64,000 nt of DNA from Litoreibacter arenae DSM 19593 (GTDB lineage Bacteria > Pseudomonadota > Alphaproteobacteria > Rhodobacterales > Rhodobacteraceae). Both the position numbers and the translations under genes were made by a program. The stretch lies in the NCBI RefSeq assembly GCF_000442275.2, contig NZ_KE557314.1:713085-777084 (forward strand), in the 5' to 3' direction. This document shows, one piece after another, positions 1 through 9,175 of the stretch. The notes beneath the pieces are model-generated. The model was given only the letters and a program-made list of their open reading frames with translations, did no database searches and was not told where the DNA came from. The stretch's first letter is position 1. The number at the start of each line of letters is the position of its first letter.

Positions 1-1221
1 CGCCCATCATCTGGGCCGGATTACAATCCTGTCGTGACGCTGAACGGCTGGACCCTGCCGCACCGGATGAACAACGGGGTGAAGGAATTTCATCTTGTTG
101 CCGAACCGGTGGAGCGTGAAATGGCCGATGGCATGATCGCGCATCTGTGGGGCTACAACGGCCAATCCACAGGCCCCACCATCGAAGCGGTCGAAGGTGA
201 CCGCATCCGCATCTACGTTACAAACAGGCTGCCGGAGGAAACTTCGGTCCACTGGCACGGTCTGATCCTGCCGTCGGGTATGGACGGCGTCGTTGGCCTG
301 AGCCACCCCGGCATCAAACCCGGCAAGACCTTCATCTACGAGTTCGACTTAATCAAGTCCGGCACGTTTATGTATCACCCGCACGCCGATGAGATGACCC
401 AGATGGCGATGGGGATGATGGGCATGTTTGTCGTTCACCCAAAGGACCCGACCTTCATGCCGGTCGATCGCGACTTCTTGATCATGCTAAACGCATTCGA
501 CATTGATCCCGGCACCTATGTGCCCCGCATCATGACGATGGCAGACTTCAATCTCTGGACCTGGAACAGCCGTATCTTCCCTGACATCGACCCACTGGTC
601 GTTAACAAGGGGGATAAGGTCCGCGTCCGCGTCGGAAACCTGACGATGACGAACCACCCGATCCATATGCACGGTTACGACTTCAAGGTCACTTGTACAG
701 ACGGTGGTTGGGTGCCGGAGTCTGCACAATGGCCCGAAGTCAGTATCGACATTCCCGTGGGTGCGATGCGGGCCTATGAATTTGTCGCCGACAATCTTGG
801 CGACTGGGCGATCCATTGCCACAAGTCACACCATACTATGAATGCCATGGGCCATGATGTGCCGACATTCATCGGCGTGAACAAAGATCAGCTGACCCAA
901 AAAATCCGCAAGTTTCAGCCTGAATACATGCCCATGGGCACCGCAGGTATGGGGGACATGGCCAAAATGGAAATGCCGCTGCCGGACAACACCATCCCGA
1001 TGATGACGGGTTGGGGACCGCACGGACCCATTGAGATGGGCGGCATGTTCTCCGTCGTAAAGGTGCGGGACGGCATCGACGCGGACGATTATTCCGATCC
1101 CGGCTGGTATGATAACCCTCCGGGCGAGCAGGCCTATGAATGGACGGGCGAATTGCCCGAATTCGCGTCTAACAACAGCGCCAAAACCATTCTCACACCA
1201 AAACCAACCTCGAAGGGCTGA
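1..1221 (+). CDS. multicopper oxidase, 5' end outside window
   Basis: The reading frame is open from the first base, so the N-terminus and any Tat signal lie outside the window; an internal GTG at 34 is not the real start. All four copper-ligand motifs of a laccase-like oxidase are visible: HWHG (nt 250-261), HPHAD, HPIHMHG, and a C-terminal HCH-x3-H-x4-M block giving a type 1 site with a Met axial ligand. The second motif is H-P-H rather than the usual H-S-H. The C-terminal third is Met-rich, as in periplasmic copper oxidases. It is followed 46 nt later by a cupredoxin-CusF gene, so it probably oxidises Cu(I) in the periplasm. The family call is firm; the exact substrate is inferred. Confidence 0.9.
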   Translation, partial: RPSSGPDYNPVVTLNGWTLPHRMNNGVKEFHLVAEPVEREMADGMIAHLWGYNGQSTGPTIEAVEGDRIRIYVTNRLPEETSVHWHGLILPSGMDGVVGLSHPGIKPGKTFIYEFDLIKSGTFMYHPHADEMTQMAMGMMGMFVVHPKDPTFMPVDRDFLIMLNAFDIDPGTYVPRIMTMADFNLWTWNSRIFPDIDPLVVNKGDKVRVRVGNLTMTNHPIHMHGYDFKVTCTDGGWVPESAQWPEVSIDIPVGAMRAYEFVADNLGDWAIHCHKSHHTMNAMGHDVPTFIGVNKDQLTQKIRKFQPEYMPMGTAGMGDMAKMEMPLPDNTIPMMTGWGPHGPIEMGGMFSVVKVRDGIDADDYSDPGWYDNPPGEQAYEWTGELPEFASNNSAKTILTPKPTSKG

Positions 1222-1267
1222 CATGCCCTTCGTCATATCCAACCAAACCAATCTACAGGGCAATCAA

Positions 1268-1993
1268 ATGAAAAAGCTTCTTCTGACGACGACCTTCGCT
1301 ATGGCACTGTCGCTACCAGCATACGCTTCGGGCACACATAGCGATGGACATGGTGAAAATGAGACCGCCGAGCAGGCAACAATGATGATCGGTATGCCGG
1401 GCGAGGCCACAAAAGTGGATCGGACGATTGATGTCACACTGCTCGAAAACGACGAAGGCCAAATGCTGATCGAGAGTGAAGACCTGAACATAGCGGCAGG
1501 CGAAACCATCCGCTTCAACATCACCAACAAGGGTGAGCTGGAGCATGAGTTTGTTCTCGACACAATCGAGCGCAATGCCGAGCACAAGATCGAAATGGCC
1601 AAGATGGACATGGAGCACGACGATCCGAACAGTATTCGTCTGGATGCAGGAGCTTCGGGCGAGGTCGTTTGGACTTTCGCCAACGCGGGTACTTTTGAGG
1701 CGGCCTGCCTGATCGCCGGCCATTACGAGTCCGGAATGTACCGTGAGATTGCCGTCAGCGAGCAGATGGCGAAGGCCGATGTTGAATACTCGACCGGCAC
1801 GATCAAGAAAATCGACGCCAAAGCTGGCAAAGTAACAATCATTCACGGACCTTTGGTGACCCTTGATATGCCTGCAATGACGATGGTGTTCCGGGCCGAC
1901 GAGACGATGATCGCAAATATGTCGGAAGGTCAGGACATCGAGTTTGTCGCCGACCGCGTCAAAGGCAAACTAACCGTTACGCAAATGAAATAG
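1268..1993 (+). CDS. cupredoxin-CusF fusion, periplasmic copper-binding protein
   Basis: Predicted 241 aa. A Sec signal peptide (residues 1-20, ending A-Y-A) is followed by a His-rich linker. A cupredoxin domain (about 50-165) has candidate type 1 ligands H93, C147, H152 and M157. A C-terminal CusF-like domain (about 172-241) carries H193 and the MPAMTM block; the position equivalent to the cation-pi Trp of E. coli CusF is Met201. The chosen ATG directly precedes the signal peptide; an upstream in-frame extension from 1109 overlaps the oxidase gene and is not credible. The neighbouring oxidase suggests a copper shuttle or electron partner in the periplasm. Both halves are known families; the fused arrangement is the notable point. 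Confidence 0.85.
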   Translation: MKKLLLTTTFAMALSLPAYASGTHSDGHGENETAEQATMMIGMPGEATKVDRTIDVTLLENDEGQMLIESEDLNIAAGETIRFNITNKGELEHEFVLDTIERNAEHKIEMAKMDMEHDDPNSIRLDAGASGEVVWTFANAGTFEAACLIAGHYESGMYREIAVSEQMAKADVEYSTGTIKKIDAKAGKVTIIHGPLVTLDMPAMTMVFRADETMIANMSEGQDIEFVADRVKGKLTVTQMK

Positions 1994-1996
1994 GAA

Positions 1997-2026
1997 TTTC
2001 GCCGCTCTCAAAATCCCGCGGCGAAA
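1997..2026 (+). terminator. stem-loop after the cupredoxin-CusF gene
   Basis: A perfect 9-bp inverted repeat (TTTCGCCGC at 1997-2005, GCGGCGAAA at 2018-2026) with a 12-nt loop begins 4 nt after the stop codon. There is no clear T-run after it on the plus strand, so it may be a transcript-stabilising hairpin rather than an intrinsic terminator. Confidence 0.45.
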
Positions 2027-2128
2027 AAGCGTGCACCGCCAGGCTTCCAAACCTCTGAAGAAAGGGGCCGGGCGGCGCACATATCGCAACGAAGGCTTAG
2101 CCTTCATCACAATGAAGCAGGAATAAAC

Positions 2129-2434
2129 ATGAAACTTCTCGCAATCACAACAACTACGTTGATCGTTACTCTTGGTGCCGCAAATGCGAGTTCCGACTTT
2201 AGCAGTGTTCAGGAACGATTTGCTTCCGATTCCGACTCCGCAGCTGAGCGAGTTCTTAAGGGAACCAGCGAAGGCAATACACAAGCGGCATTGGAATTGC
2301 TTGCTCAATCCAACAACTCTTCAGCTGAAATGATTGTACCTGACCGCAATGTCTTCAACCCTCACAACGAGACAGTGACGCGTGAGCGGTTTTCTCGGTA
2401 CTTGAACTCTGCCGCAGAGATCGCTGCAGAATAA
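2129..2434 (+). CDS. small secreted protein, unknown function
   Basis: 101 aa with a clear signal peptide (about residues 1-20, hydrophobic core rich in Thr, Leu and Val, cleavage after A-N-A). The mature part is polar and rich in Ser, Ala and Glu, with no Cys or obvious metal-ligand cluster. An SD-like AAGCAGGA lies shortly before the ATG. It sits between the cupredoxin-CusF gene and a CueR-type regulator, so it may be copper-induced, but no family is recognised and the function is open. Confidence 0.6.
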   Translation: MKLLAITTTTLIVTLGAANASSDFSSVQERFASDSDSAAERVLKGTSEGNTQAALELLAQSNNSSAEMIVPDRNVFNPHNETVTRERFSRYLNSAAEIAAE

Positions 2435-2654
2435 TCGAGCTTTGATACTTTAGCGGTATGTCAGCGGGGCGAATGTCAGAACCCGCCCGCTGGCATATCC
2501 GTTGACATGAATGTGGCGATCATGACCGCTCACATTGCGTTCATCTCGAGCGTCATCGTTCTTAGCGCTACGACTGCACTAAGTTCCCTGCGCGCCCAGT
2601 AACGCACCAGAATGCAGAGCAGCCCACATTGCAATAAAACAAGGGAAAGAAACG

Positions 2655-3041
2655 ATGAATATTAGCGAAGTTTCTGCGCGCTCTGGTTTGCCGACAAAGA
2701 CAATACGTTACTACGATGAGATTGGGCTTGTTTGCCCGCGACGCGATACGAACGGATACCGCTCATTCTGTGAAAGCGAGATACAAAAGCTCGCATTTTT
2801 AGCGCGATCCAGAGCTCTTGGGTTTACTATTGATGACTGTCGTAATCTGTTGGTCCTATGGGAAAACAATAACCGCGCGAGTGCTGACGTCAAACGTATT
2901 GCCCTCAGTCATCTTGATGCTATCGATCGAAAGGTGCATGATCTCGTCTCCATGAGGCGAAGTCTTTCGGACCTGATCGACACCTGTCCCGGTGACCATA
3001 GACCGGATTGTCCGATCCTAAAGGATCTTGCTTCGCCCTAA
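2655..3041 (+). CDS. cueR: CueR-like MerR-family copper-responsive regulator
   Basis: 128 aa. An N-terminal MerR winged HTH (MNISEVSARSGLPTKTIRYY) is followed by a dimerisation helix and a C-terminal metal-binding loop with C111 and C119 separated by seven residues, the pattern of CueR-type Cu(I)/Ag(I) sensors. A purine-rich SD (GGGAAAG) precedes the ATG. It is one of two close paralogues in the window; the other is downstream of copA. Both are expected to bind the ACCTTCC-N7-GGAAGG promoters found here, although which one controls which promoter cannot be told from sequence. Confidence 0.88.
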   Translation: MNISEVSARSGLPTKTIRYYDEIGLVCPRRDTNGYRSFCESEIQKLAFLARSRALGFTIDDCRNLLVLWENNNRASADVKRIALSHLDAIDRKVHDLVSMRRSLSDLIDTCPGDHRPDCPILKDLASP

Positions 3042-3205
3042 ATGAGAACAATGTTTGGCAAACGACCTCGTCGGATGAAAGTAACGGCAAACTACCCAAT
3101 CACGTACTACTCCAATCTGAAATACCTCGATGGTCTGAGGCGGCGACGCTCACCTACAAAATGTCAAACAGTTTAGTATCTGTCTCAACGGCAGAAAAGT
3201 GCCGC

Positions 3206-4453
3206 TTAAAACCCCGCAAAAATAATCCGGACTGTGGCTTCGCGATTTTGATGTTCCAGCCCATCAACCGCAGGCTGTGTCCAAGCCACATAAACCCCGT
3301 CTGTTGTTGTCACCATTCGCGGAAAGTTGACGGAACCAGCTCCCGTATTGGTTGTAACGGCTTGCCGCTGGCTACACGGTTCTCCTATTTTCGCTTGGCA
3401 GGCGAAGATGACTTCACTGGCCTCTTGCCACTCCACCCAAGTGATGAGTGCAGTCTGTTCGTTTAGCATTAGAGCGTCGACGCGCCCCGCTGCCTCTCCG
3501 AGGTCTATTCGCATTGGCGCGTCAAAATGTTGACCGCCATTCCTTGAGAATGCGACTTTAGCAACAGGAGTATCATTCGCCGCAGTGCACCTTGCCACGA
3601 CAACGGTCTCGCCAAGTGCATCGATGGCCGGACCACTCACCGGGCAGCCAAAAATCTTCCAGTTATCTTTATGCACGATGCTGGGACTCGACCATTGTCC
3701 ATCTTCTAGCCGAACCACGGATATGTCACGAATTTCCGCGTCGGTCCGGTCGCGATCGGCAACCAATACATCACCGTCAGAAAGAGCCGTTACCGATGTT
3801 TGGCAGCAAGTGCATGCCTGAGAATCCAGTAGAATATCTTCCGATAGAATGCCGTCAGATGTGAGTTGTGTGGCCCGCAGTTGCATGGCATCTGGCAGCT
3901 TGGACGCCTGATCGAAAATCAGATCTCTCTTATAGACACGCGCATCGAGCCAAACACTGATCAGCGAGTTTTCAGTGATGGGTATTAAGGTTGCAAACCC
4001 ATGCTGACTTTGCGTGCCTTCTTAATGGGGCACTATGGGCGCGCTCCATGTTCTGCCTTCATCCGCCGAGAGCGCAATGTTGACATCATAGGCAAACGGC
4101 CCGTCACCATCTTCTTGCAGCCAATGAGCTGCCAAGGTTCCGTCTGGAAAAGCAGCGATTGACGGGAAATCGGCCAAGTTAATGAACAGGTCATTCGATC
4201 TGACAATAGTGCGAGCCTCGGTCCACCCTGAATAGTCGCCGACAGTCATTTTGACAACAAACCCGTCTCCATCCGGTTCTGTCCAACTCATAGCGACGCG
4301 TCCATCGTTCAGAGCAAACAACGTGGGTTCTTGTGGTTCTAGCCCTACCGGCGGATCTATGATGACAAACTGAAGGGGTTCTGCTGCGACAAAACTAGAC
4401 GTCGCAATCAAAACGAATGCGGCAACGATACTAGCAAGAGCTGATCTCAGCAT
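3206..4453 (-). pseudogene. secreted BNR/sialidase-like repeat protein split by one in-frame stop
   Basis: Two minus-strand ORFs (4453-4022, 143 codons with signal peptide; 3886-3206, 226 codons) lie in the same frame. The 45 codons between them translate without further stops and continue the fold, including V-W-L-D-A-R typical of BNR-type beta-propellers. Only a TAA at 4024-4022, in the context P-H-stop-E-G-T-Q, interrupts it, and a single base change (for example AAA to TAA) would explain it. The first part begins with a Sec signal (about residues 1-24) and has ELF/BNR-like motifs such as SADEGRTW; the second has SRNGGQHF. The intact protein would be about 415 aa and exported. Function is unknown; it sits inside the copper island and faces cueR. 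Confidence 0.8.
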
Positions 4454-4526
4454 AGCACAGCGATCATGCTAGCAGAGACGGCGTTTAGCTGTCTTCCATA
4501 TAAGTAATGTTCATTTGAGAAAAGCC

Positions 4527-4550
4527 GCTGGAATCTCTACTCTTTCCAGC
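4527..4550. promoter_or_regulatory. inverted repeat upstream of the broken BNR gene
   Basis: GCTGGAA (4527-4533) and TTCCAGC (4544-4550) form a perfect 7-bp inverted repeat with a 10-bp spacer, 74 bp upstream of the BNR gene start. The half-sites resemble those of CueR boxes but the arrangement is inverted relative to the usual ACCTTCC-N7-GGAAGG, so it may be a variant MerR-type operator or unrelated. Confidence 0.35.
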
Positions 4551-4682
4551 TTTGGTTGAATGCAAATATTTGCGGATTCGCATGGGTAGTAGGTGGGAAA
4601 ACCAAACCTGCCATCGCCAGCGCATTGGTCGCGAAGGAGGGCTTTCTGATCATTGAAACGTCCTAACTAAGAATTCCGGTTC

Positions 4683-5078
4683 TTAATCTACATTGGCGTT
4701 CGACAGATCCTCAAGAATGGGACAATCAGGTCTGTGGTCGCCGTGGCAAGCCTCCACCAAATGAGCTAGCGTATTACGCATGGACTTCAACTGCGCGATT
4801 TTCTCGTCGATCTGATGCAGATGTTCTTCGGCGATCTGCTTGACCTGAGCGCTTTCACGGGTGCCGTCATCGTAAAGCGCCAACAACGTGCGGCAGTCTT
4901 CAATGGAGAATCCTAGCGCACGAGCACGGCCCAGAAACGCGAGTTTGTGCAGGTCGTTTTTTTGAAACGCGCGGTAGCCGTTATCACTTCTCAAGGGGCG
5001 GATTAGACCAATATCTTCGTAATACCGGATCGTTTTGGGCGGCAGGCCTGCGCGTTCTGCGACTTCTCCTATGTTCAT
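4683..5078 (-). CDS. cueR: CueR-like MerR-family regulator downstream of copA
   Basis: 131 aa with an N-terminal MerR HTH (GEVAERAGLPPKTIRYYED) and the C-terminal C-H-G-D-H-R-P-D-C loop (C111, C119) of Cu(I)-sensing CueR. It begins 9 nt after the copA stop on the same strand, so the pair is very likely cotranscribed. That gives a copper-induced exporter and its activator in one operon, driven from the promoter at 7657-7627. It is closely related to the regulator at 2655-3041; the N-terminal HTHs differ at several positions, while both keep the C111/C119 pair. Confidence 0.9.
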   Translation of the reverse strand: MNIGEVAERAGLPPKTIRYYEDIGLIRPLRSDNGYRAFQKNDLHKLAFLGRARALGFSIEDCRTLLALYDDGTRESAQVKQIAEEHLHQIDEKIAQLKSMRNTLAHLVEACHGDHRPDCPILEDLSNANVD

Positions 5079-5087
5079 TTTCGGCTC

Positions 5088-7598
5088 CTATTGTGCGGGT
5101 TGAGACGTCATTTTTGTGCGGGTAGCGTCGGGTAATTCCACTTCAGACATCAGCGGTTTTACCCAGCGCAAACGTAAGGCATTGGTCAACACCGAAACCG
5201 AAGAAAGCGCCATGGCACCGGCAGCAAAGACCGGGGACAGGAGCACGCCAAATGCTGGATAAAGGACACCCGCCGCCACCGGAATAAGTGCCGCATTGTA
5301 GCCAAAAGCCCAGATAAGATTTTGGCGGATATTGCGCATCGTCGCGCGGGAAACTTCGATGGCATTGACCACGCCGCGCAAGTCGCCTGACATCAGCACT
5401 ATATCGGCGCTTTCAATGGCCACATCTGTACCGGTACCGATTGCAATGCCCACATCCGCGTGCGCAAGTGCGGGCGCGTCGTTGATGCCATCGCCGACAA
5501 AGGCAATCTGCTGACCCTCCGCACGCAGGCTGTCGAGCGCCGCAACCTTACCCTCTGGCAATACGCCTGCAACGACATGGCCGATCCCCGTCTCGCGGGC
5601 TATGGCTTGTGCGGTCTCTTCCTTGTCACCAGTAATCATCACCACTTTTATTCCCATTTTCCGCAACGCCGTGATCGCCGCAGCACTGGACGGTTTGACC
5701 GGGTCTGCCACGGCGATCACAGCTGCAAGCTTTCCGTCGATAGCGGCATAAAGCGCTGTCCTGCCGCGTTCGGCCAACCTGTGTTCTTCGCCAGCGAGCG
5801 GGTTAATGTCGATCCCTTCGCGCGTCATCAGGCGGTCAGCGCCAACCAGAACTTGGTGACCTTCGATTGTGGCCTCTACGCCGTATCCGGTAATAGAAGT
5901 GAAGGTGTCCGCCACAGCCAGTTTGATACCTTCGGCCTTTGCATTAAGCACGATGGCTTCGGCAATAGGATGTTCCGACTGAGCTTCTACAGATGCGACA
6001 AGGCGCAGAGCTTCAGCCCGAACGACCCCGTCCGCCAGAACGAAATCGGTTAGCGTCGGCTTTCCTTCCGTCACCGTCCCCGTCTTGTCGAGCGCGATCA
6101 CGTCAACATCGCTCAGCCCCTGAAGCGCGTCACCTTTACGAAACAACACGCCCATCTCGGCCGCCCTGCCGGTCCCGACCATGATAGATGTCGGTGTGGC
6201 CAAACCCATGGCGCAAGGACAAGCGATAATCAGGACCGAAACACCAGCAACCAACGCAAAAGTCAACGCGGGATCAGGGCCGACCGTTAGCCAGACAGCT
6301 ACTGTGAGTGCGGCGAGGACCAACACCGCGGGTACGAACCACATGGTAACGCGGTCCACCAGACCTTGAATAGGCAGTTTGGCGCCTTGAGCGTCCTCGA
6401 CCATACGAATGATCTGCGCCAGAGTCGTATCGGCCCCCACCCGCGTTGCGCTGAAAGTCAGGCTGCCTGTTCCGTTCACGGTACCGCCCGTGACTGAATC
6501 ACCTATCACCTTGGCGACCGCCAATGGCTCCCCTGTAATCATGCTCTCGTCTACATTGCTGGTGCCATCGCTTACTTCACCATCAACGGGTATCCGCTCT
6601 CCGGGCCGGACAAGGATTAAGTCGCCTAAGCGCAGCGCATCGATCTGAACTTCCTCAATCTCGCCGTTTCGCATCACGCGAGCAGTTTTGGGCTGCAATC
6701 CTAGAAGTGCTTGAATTGCAGCGCCTGTGCGTCCTTTGGCGCGTGCCTCCAGCCAGCGGCCCAGCAAAATTAGCACAACGATCACCGCTGCCGCTTCGAA
6801 ATAAACTGCGCGAACGCCAGCAGGCAGAAGCCCCGGAAGAAAAGTTGCGACAACCGAATATGTCCAGGCCGCCCCGGTCCCAAGGGCAACAAGGCTGTTC
6901 ATATCCGGCGCACCTTTGACCAAGGCAGGCAGACCTTTCGTGAAAAATTGACGCCCAGGGCCAAACAATACAATCGTGGTCAGCACAAACTGGATCAGCC
7001 ACGACATCTGAGTACCAATCGTGCGCTCTATAATCATGTGAAAGGCGGGAATTGTGTGTGCGCCCATTTCCATGACGAAGACCGGTGCTGTCAGGATTGC
7101 CGCGAAAATCATCCGCCGTCCCTGTGCGCGTGCTTCATCTGCCTTGCGCTCAGCCCGGCTGAGTTGTGCGTCGGCTTCGGCAATGTCGGCGGGATATCCA
7201 GCCGCATTGCTGGCTGCGATCAAAGCCGCCGGTGTCGTTGCGCCCTTTAGGTATTCCACAGTGGCGGTTTCGGATGCCAGATTGACTGATACGTCCAAAA
7301 CTCCCGAAACCGCTGAAAGTGTTTTGCCCACTCGGCCTACACAAGAAGCGCAAGTCATCGAAGCAATATTGAGCGTGACGCGCGCTGTTTGCGCCGGGTA
7401 TCCCAGCTCGACCAACGCGGCCGCGGCAGCCTCTAATGGCTCAGATCCATTCACTTCAAACGACGCCGTTTCTGTTGCCAAATTCACGGAGACGTCCTGC
7501 AGGCCCGGTATGCTGGCCAAGGTGCGATCCACACGACCCACACAGGACGCACAGGTCATTCCCTCAACAGACAGGTTGATCATATTCGAATCAGACAT
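5088..7598 (-). CDS. copA: Cu(I)-exporting P1B-type ATPase CopA
   Basis: 836 aa. Two N-terminal heavy-metal-associated domains each carry M-T-C-A-S-C. The ATPase core shows the TGE loop (MITGEP), A-C-P-C-A-M-G in TM6, D504-K-T-G-T as phosphorylation site, S-E-H-P in the N domain and [13 protein letters not shown]7 carries Y-N and TM8 M-A-L-S-S, the residue set of Cu(I) subclass P1B-1 pumps. It would move Cu(I) from cytoplasm to periplasm. It is divergent from copZ, cotranscribed with cueR, and has a CueR-type promoter. Length and motif order are normal for the family. Confidence 0.96.
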   Translation of the reverse strand: MSDSNMINLSVEGMTCASCVGRVDRTLASIPGLQDVSVNLATETASFEVNGSEPLEAAAAALVELGYPAQTARVTLNIASMTCASCVGRVGKTLSAVSGVLDVSVNLASETATVEYLKGATTPAALIAASNAAGYPADIAEADAQLSRAERKADEARAQGRRMIFAAILTAPVFVMEMGAHTIPAFHMIIERTIGTQMSWLIQFVLTTIVLFGPGRQFFTKGLPALVKGAPDMNSLVALGTGAAWTYSVVATFLPGLLPAGVRAVYFEAAAVIVVLILLGRWLEARAKGRTGAAIQALLGLQPKTARVMRNGEIEEVQIDALRLGDLILVRPGERIPVDGEVSDGTSNVDESMITGEPLAVAKVIGDSVTGGTVNGTGSLTFSATRVGADTTLAQIIRMVEDAQGAKLPIQGLVDRVTMWFVPAVLVLAALTVAVWLTVGPDPALTFALVAGVSVLIIACPCAMGLATPTSIMVGTGRAAEMGVLFRKGDALQGLSDVDVIALDKTGTVTEGKPTLTDFVLADGVVRAEALRLVASVEAQSEHPIAEAIVLNAKAEGIKLAVADTFTSITGYGVEATIEGHQVLVGADRLMTREGIDINPLAGEEHRLAERGRTALYAAIDGKLAAVIAVADPVKPSSAAAITALRKMGIKVVMITGDKEETAQAIARETGIGHVVAGVLPEGKVAALDSLRAEGQQIAFVGDGINDAPALAHADVGIAIGTGTDVAIESADIVLMSGDLRGVVNAIEVSRATMRNIRQNLIWAFGYNAALIPVAAGVLYPAFGVLLSPVFAAGAMALSSVSVLTNALRLRWVKPLMSEVELPDATRTKMTSQPAQ

Positions 7599-7626
7599 CC
7601 GGTAGTTCCTTTAGTTTCTGTCCATG

Positions 7627-7657
7627 TATGTAATGGTTCCAGTTGCTGGAAGCTCAA
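7627..7657 (-). promoter_or_regulatory. CueR-type promoter of copA-cueR
   Basis: Read on the minus strand: TTGAGC (-35, 7657-7652), then a 19-bp spacer containing CTTCC-AGCAACT-GGAAC, then TACATA (-10, 7632-7627). The extended 19-bp spacer with an interrupted dyad is the hallmark of MerR-family promoters. It ends about 30 bp before the copA start. Confidence 0.75.
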
Positions 7658-7691
7658 GAGAATAGTTTTTGACCAAAGATCACTTTCGAAC

Positions 7692-7722
7692 TTGACCTTC
7701 CACCTGCTGGAAGCGCCATTTA
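7692..7722 (+). promoter_or_regulatory. CueR-type promoter of copZ
   Basis: TTGACC (7692-7697) overlaps a near-perfect CueR box ACCTTCC-ACCTGCT-GGAAGC (7695-7714). The -10 would fall at about 7717-7723 (CATTTA/ATTTAT) with 19-20 bp spacing. It lies 35 bp upstream of copA's own box and points the other way, giving two divergent CueR promoters in a 140-bp gap. Confidence 0.75.
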
Positions 7723-7750
7723 TCGATAAGAACTTCCAATGGAGCATCCG

Positions 7751-7945
7751 ATGAAATTTCATGTCCCAAAGATGAGTTGCGGCCACTGTACGGCGGCAAT
7801 TCAAAAAGGAATAAAGGCCAAAGACCCAACAGCAGAAGTTACGACAGAACTTGAAACGCGCAACGTTCTGGTCACAAGCAGGCTTGCGCAGGCCGATGTG
7901 CAACAAGCCATTTTAGATGCTGGCTATGAGGCCACGGCGGCTTAA
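7751..7945 (+). CDS. copZ: CopZ-like copper chaperone (HMA domain)
   Basis: 64 aa, a single heavy-metal-associated domain with M-S-C-G-H-C near the N-terminus (C10, C13) and a ferredoxin-like beta-alpha-beta pattern to the end. A start at 7739 is possible, but GGAG at 7741-7744 is ideally placed for ATG 7751, so the shorter form is preferred. It would carry Cu(I) in the cytoplasm and hand it to the HMA domains of CopA, which is transcribed divergently. It is controlled by the CueR-type promoter at 7692-7722. Confidence 0.88.
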   Translation: MKFHVPKMSCGHCTAAIQKGIKAKDPTAEVTTELETRNVLVTSRLAQADVQQAILDAGYEATAA

Positions 7946-7970
7946 GGCCTTTGTGCTAAACCAGACAGTT

Positions 7971-8690
7971 CTAGTTAGCGGCGCGGGCCTGTTTGACAAG
8001 CTCAATCATCTGATCCGCTTCGATCAGGCCCGGAGCCAGTGCTTCGCCAATGACAAATGACGGCGTCCCGCTGAATCCAAGCGCACGCGCGAGGCGCATC
8101 GATGTCTCGATATGCGCGGCAACCTCTGGCGCGTCCATATCTCGACGCAACTGCGCGATGTCCAGACCCACCTGTTCGGCGGCGCGGATCACAGAGTCTT
8201 CCTCAGCCCGACCATTCAAAGCCATCACTGCCCAATGAAATTCTTCATATTTGTCCTGCGCACGCGACGCCAATGCCGCCCTTGCAGCGAATACTGACCC
8301 CTCGCCGAGAATTGGCCATTCGCGGTACACGACAAGTACGTTGTCATCTGCAGCCAATAGAGCTTCCATATGCGGCTTCACGCGTCTGCAGTACGGGCAG
8401 TTATAGTCAAAGAACTCCACAACCGTGACGTCACCTTCAGGGTTTCCGAGCACGGGCGCATTGGGATCTTGCTCAAGTGCCTCCCTCTGGGTGGAAAGAA
8501 CTTCAGCCGACGCAGCTTCCCTTGCCGCGCTTTCGCGAGCTTCGATGATGCCCACAGCTTCTAGAATGATCTCAGGATTTTCTCGGATGGCTTCAAGAAC
8601 CAATTCCTTGATCCGACCCTTGTCCAGCCCGTCAGCAAGGGCAGACAGTGGCAAAAGTAGCAAAGCGATGCTTGCGAAATGTGTTTTCAT
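7971..8690 (-). CDS. periplasmic DsbA-family thiol oxidoreductase
   Basis: 239 aa with a Sec signal (about residues 1-19, ending A-L-A). An N-terminal helical segment (about 25-75) precedes the thioredoxin-fold core with C98-P-Y-C101 and the cis-Pro loop (G-T-P-S-F). The layout (extra N-terminal helices plus CPYC) resembles ScsC/Com1-type disulfide isomerases, which in Salmonella are linked to copper tolerance. It is the last gene of the minus-strand cytochrome/oxidase operon, 2 nt after the preceding stop. It could protect or repair periplasmic thiols damaged by copper, or assist maturation of the operon's cytochromes. Confidence 0.85.
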   Translation of the reverse strand: MKTHFASIALLLLPLSALADGLDKGRIKELVLEAIRENPEIILEAVGIIEARESAAREAASAEVLSTQREALEQDPNAPVLGNPEGDVTVVEFFDYNCPYCRRVKPHMEALLAADDNVLVVYREWPILGEGSVFAARAALASRAQDKYEEFHWAVMALNGRAEEDSVIRAAEQVGLDIAQLRRDMDAPEVAAHIETSMRLARALGFSGTPSFVIGEALAPGLIEADQMIELVKQARAAN

Positions 8691-8692
8691 GT

Positions 8693-9175
8693 CTATTCCC
8701 CTTGCGAAATGCTTTCAGCGGCTGTGCGCTCTGCTTGATTAGCGCGAACACGGTCAGGCCATGTGGACTTGATGTAAGCGATAATATTCCAAATCTCAGT
8801 GTCACTGAGCTGATCACCGAAACCTGGCATGCCGCTATTAAACTCCATACCCTGCGCCGCCAGCGTCTTTTTTCCACCGAGTTTGGTGTACGTAAAAAGT
8901 AAGCTGTCAGGATGGTGCCAGGTGTGGCCCGTCTCATCATGGGGTGGTGCTTTCAATTGACCATCATCCCCTGGACTCTGCCAATCTTCCTGACCTTCTA
9001 GATTAGCGCCATGACACGACGCACAGCTTTCCAGATACAGCGATTCACCTTCAGCAATGTTGATCGGGAAGTCTGCCACAGTCGGAGGGTTGGCAATCGA
9101 ACTATCCCAGATGAGCGCAGCCCCAACGGCAAAAACCATTATCGCCAGCCCGCCATATACTAAGAAGCGCTTCAT
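8693..9175 (-). CDS. membrane-anchored mono-haem cytochrome c
   Basis: 160 aa. An uncleaved N-terminal helix or signal anchor (about residues 5-23) precedes a class I cytochrome c domain with C51-A-S-C-H55 and a likely axial Met in N-S-G-M-P-G-F-G (M116). It overlaps the multicopper oxidase stop by 4 nt (ATGA), indicating translational coupling. It probably passes electrons to or from the oxidase in the periplasm. The domain call is firm; the partner is inferred from gene order. Confidence 0.87.
   Translation of the reverse strand: MKRFLVYGGLAIMVFAVGAALIWDSSIANPPTVADFPINIAEGESLYLESCASCHGANLEGQEDWQSPGDDGQLKAPPHDETGHTWHHPDSLLFTYTKLGGKKTLAAQGMEFNSGMPGFGDQLSDTEIWNIIAYIKSTWPDRVRANQAERTAAESISQGE

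Noticed and set aside
4022-4024. TAA in the BNR gene as a programmed recoding site
   Set aside because: No known recoding element is seen around it and TAA is rarely recoded in bacteria; a nonsense mutation is simpler.
7739-7750. Longer start of copZ at 7739
   Set aside because: GGAG inside this stretch is ideally spaced for ATG 7751, so the shorter start is preferred.
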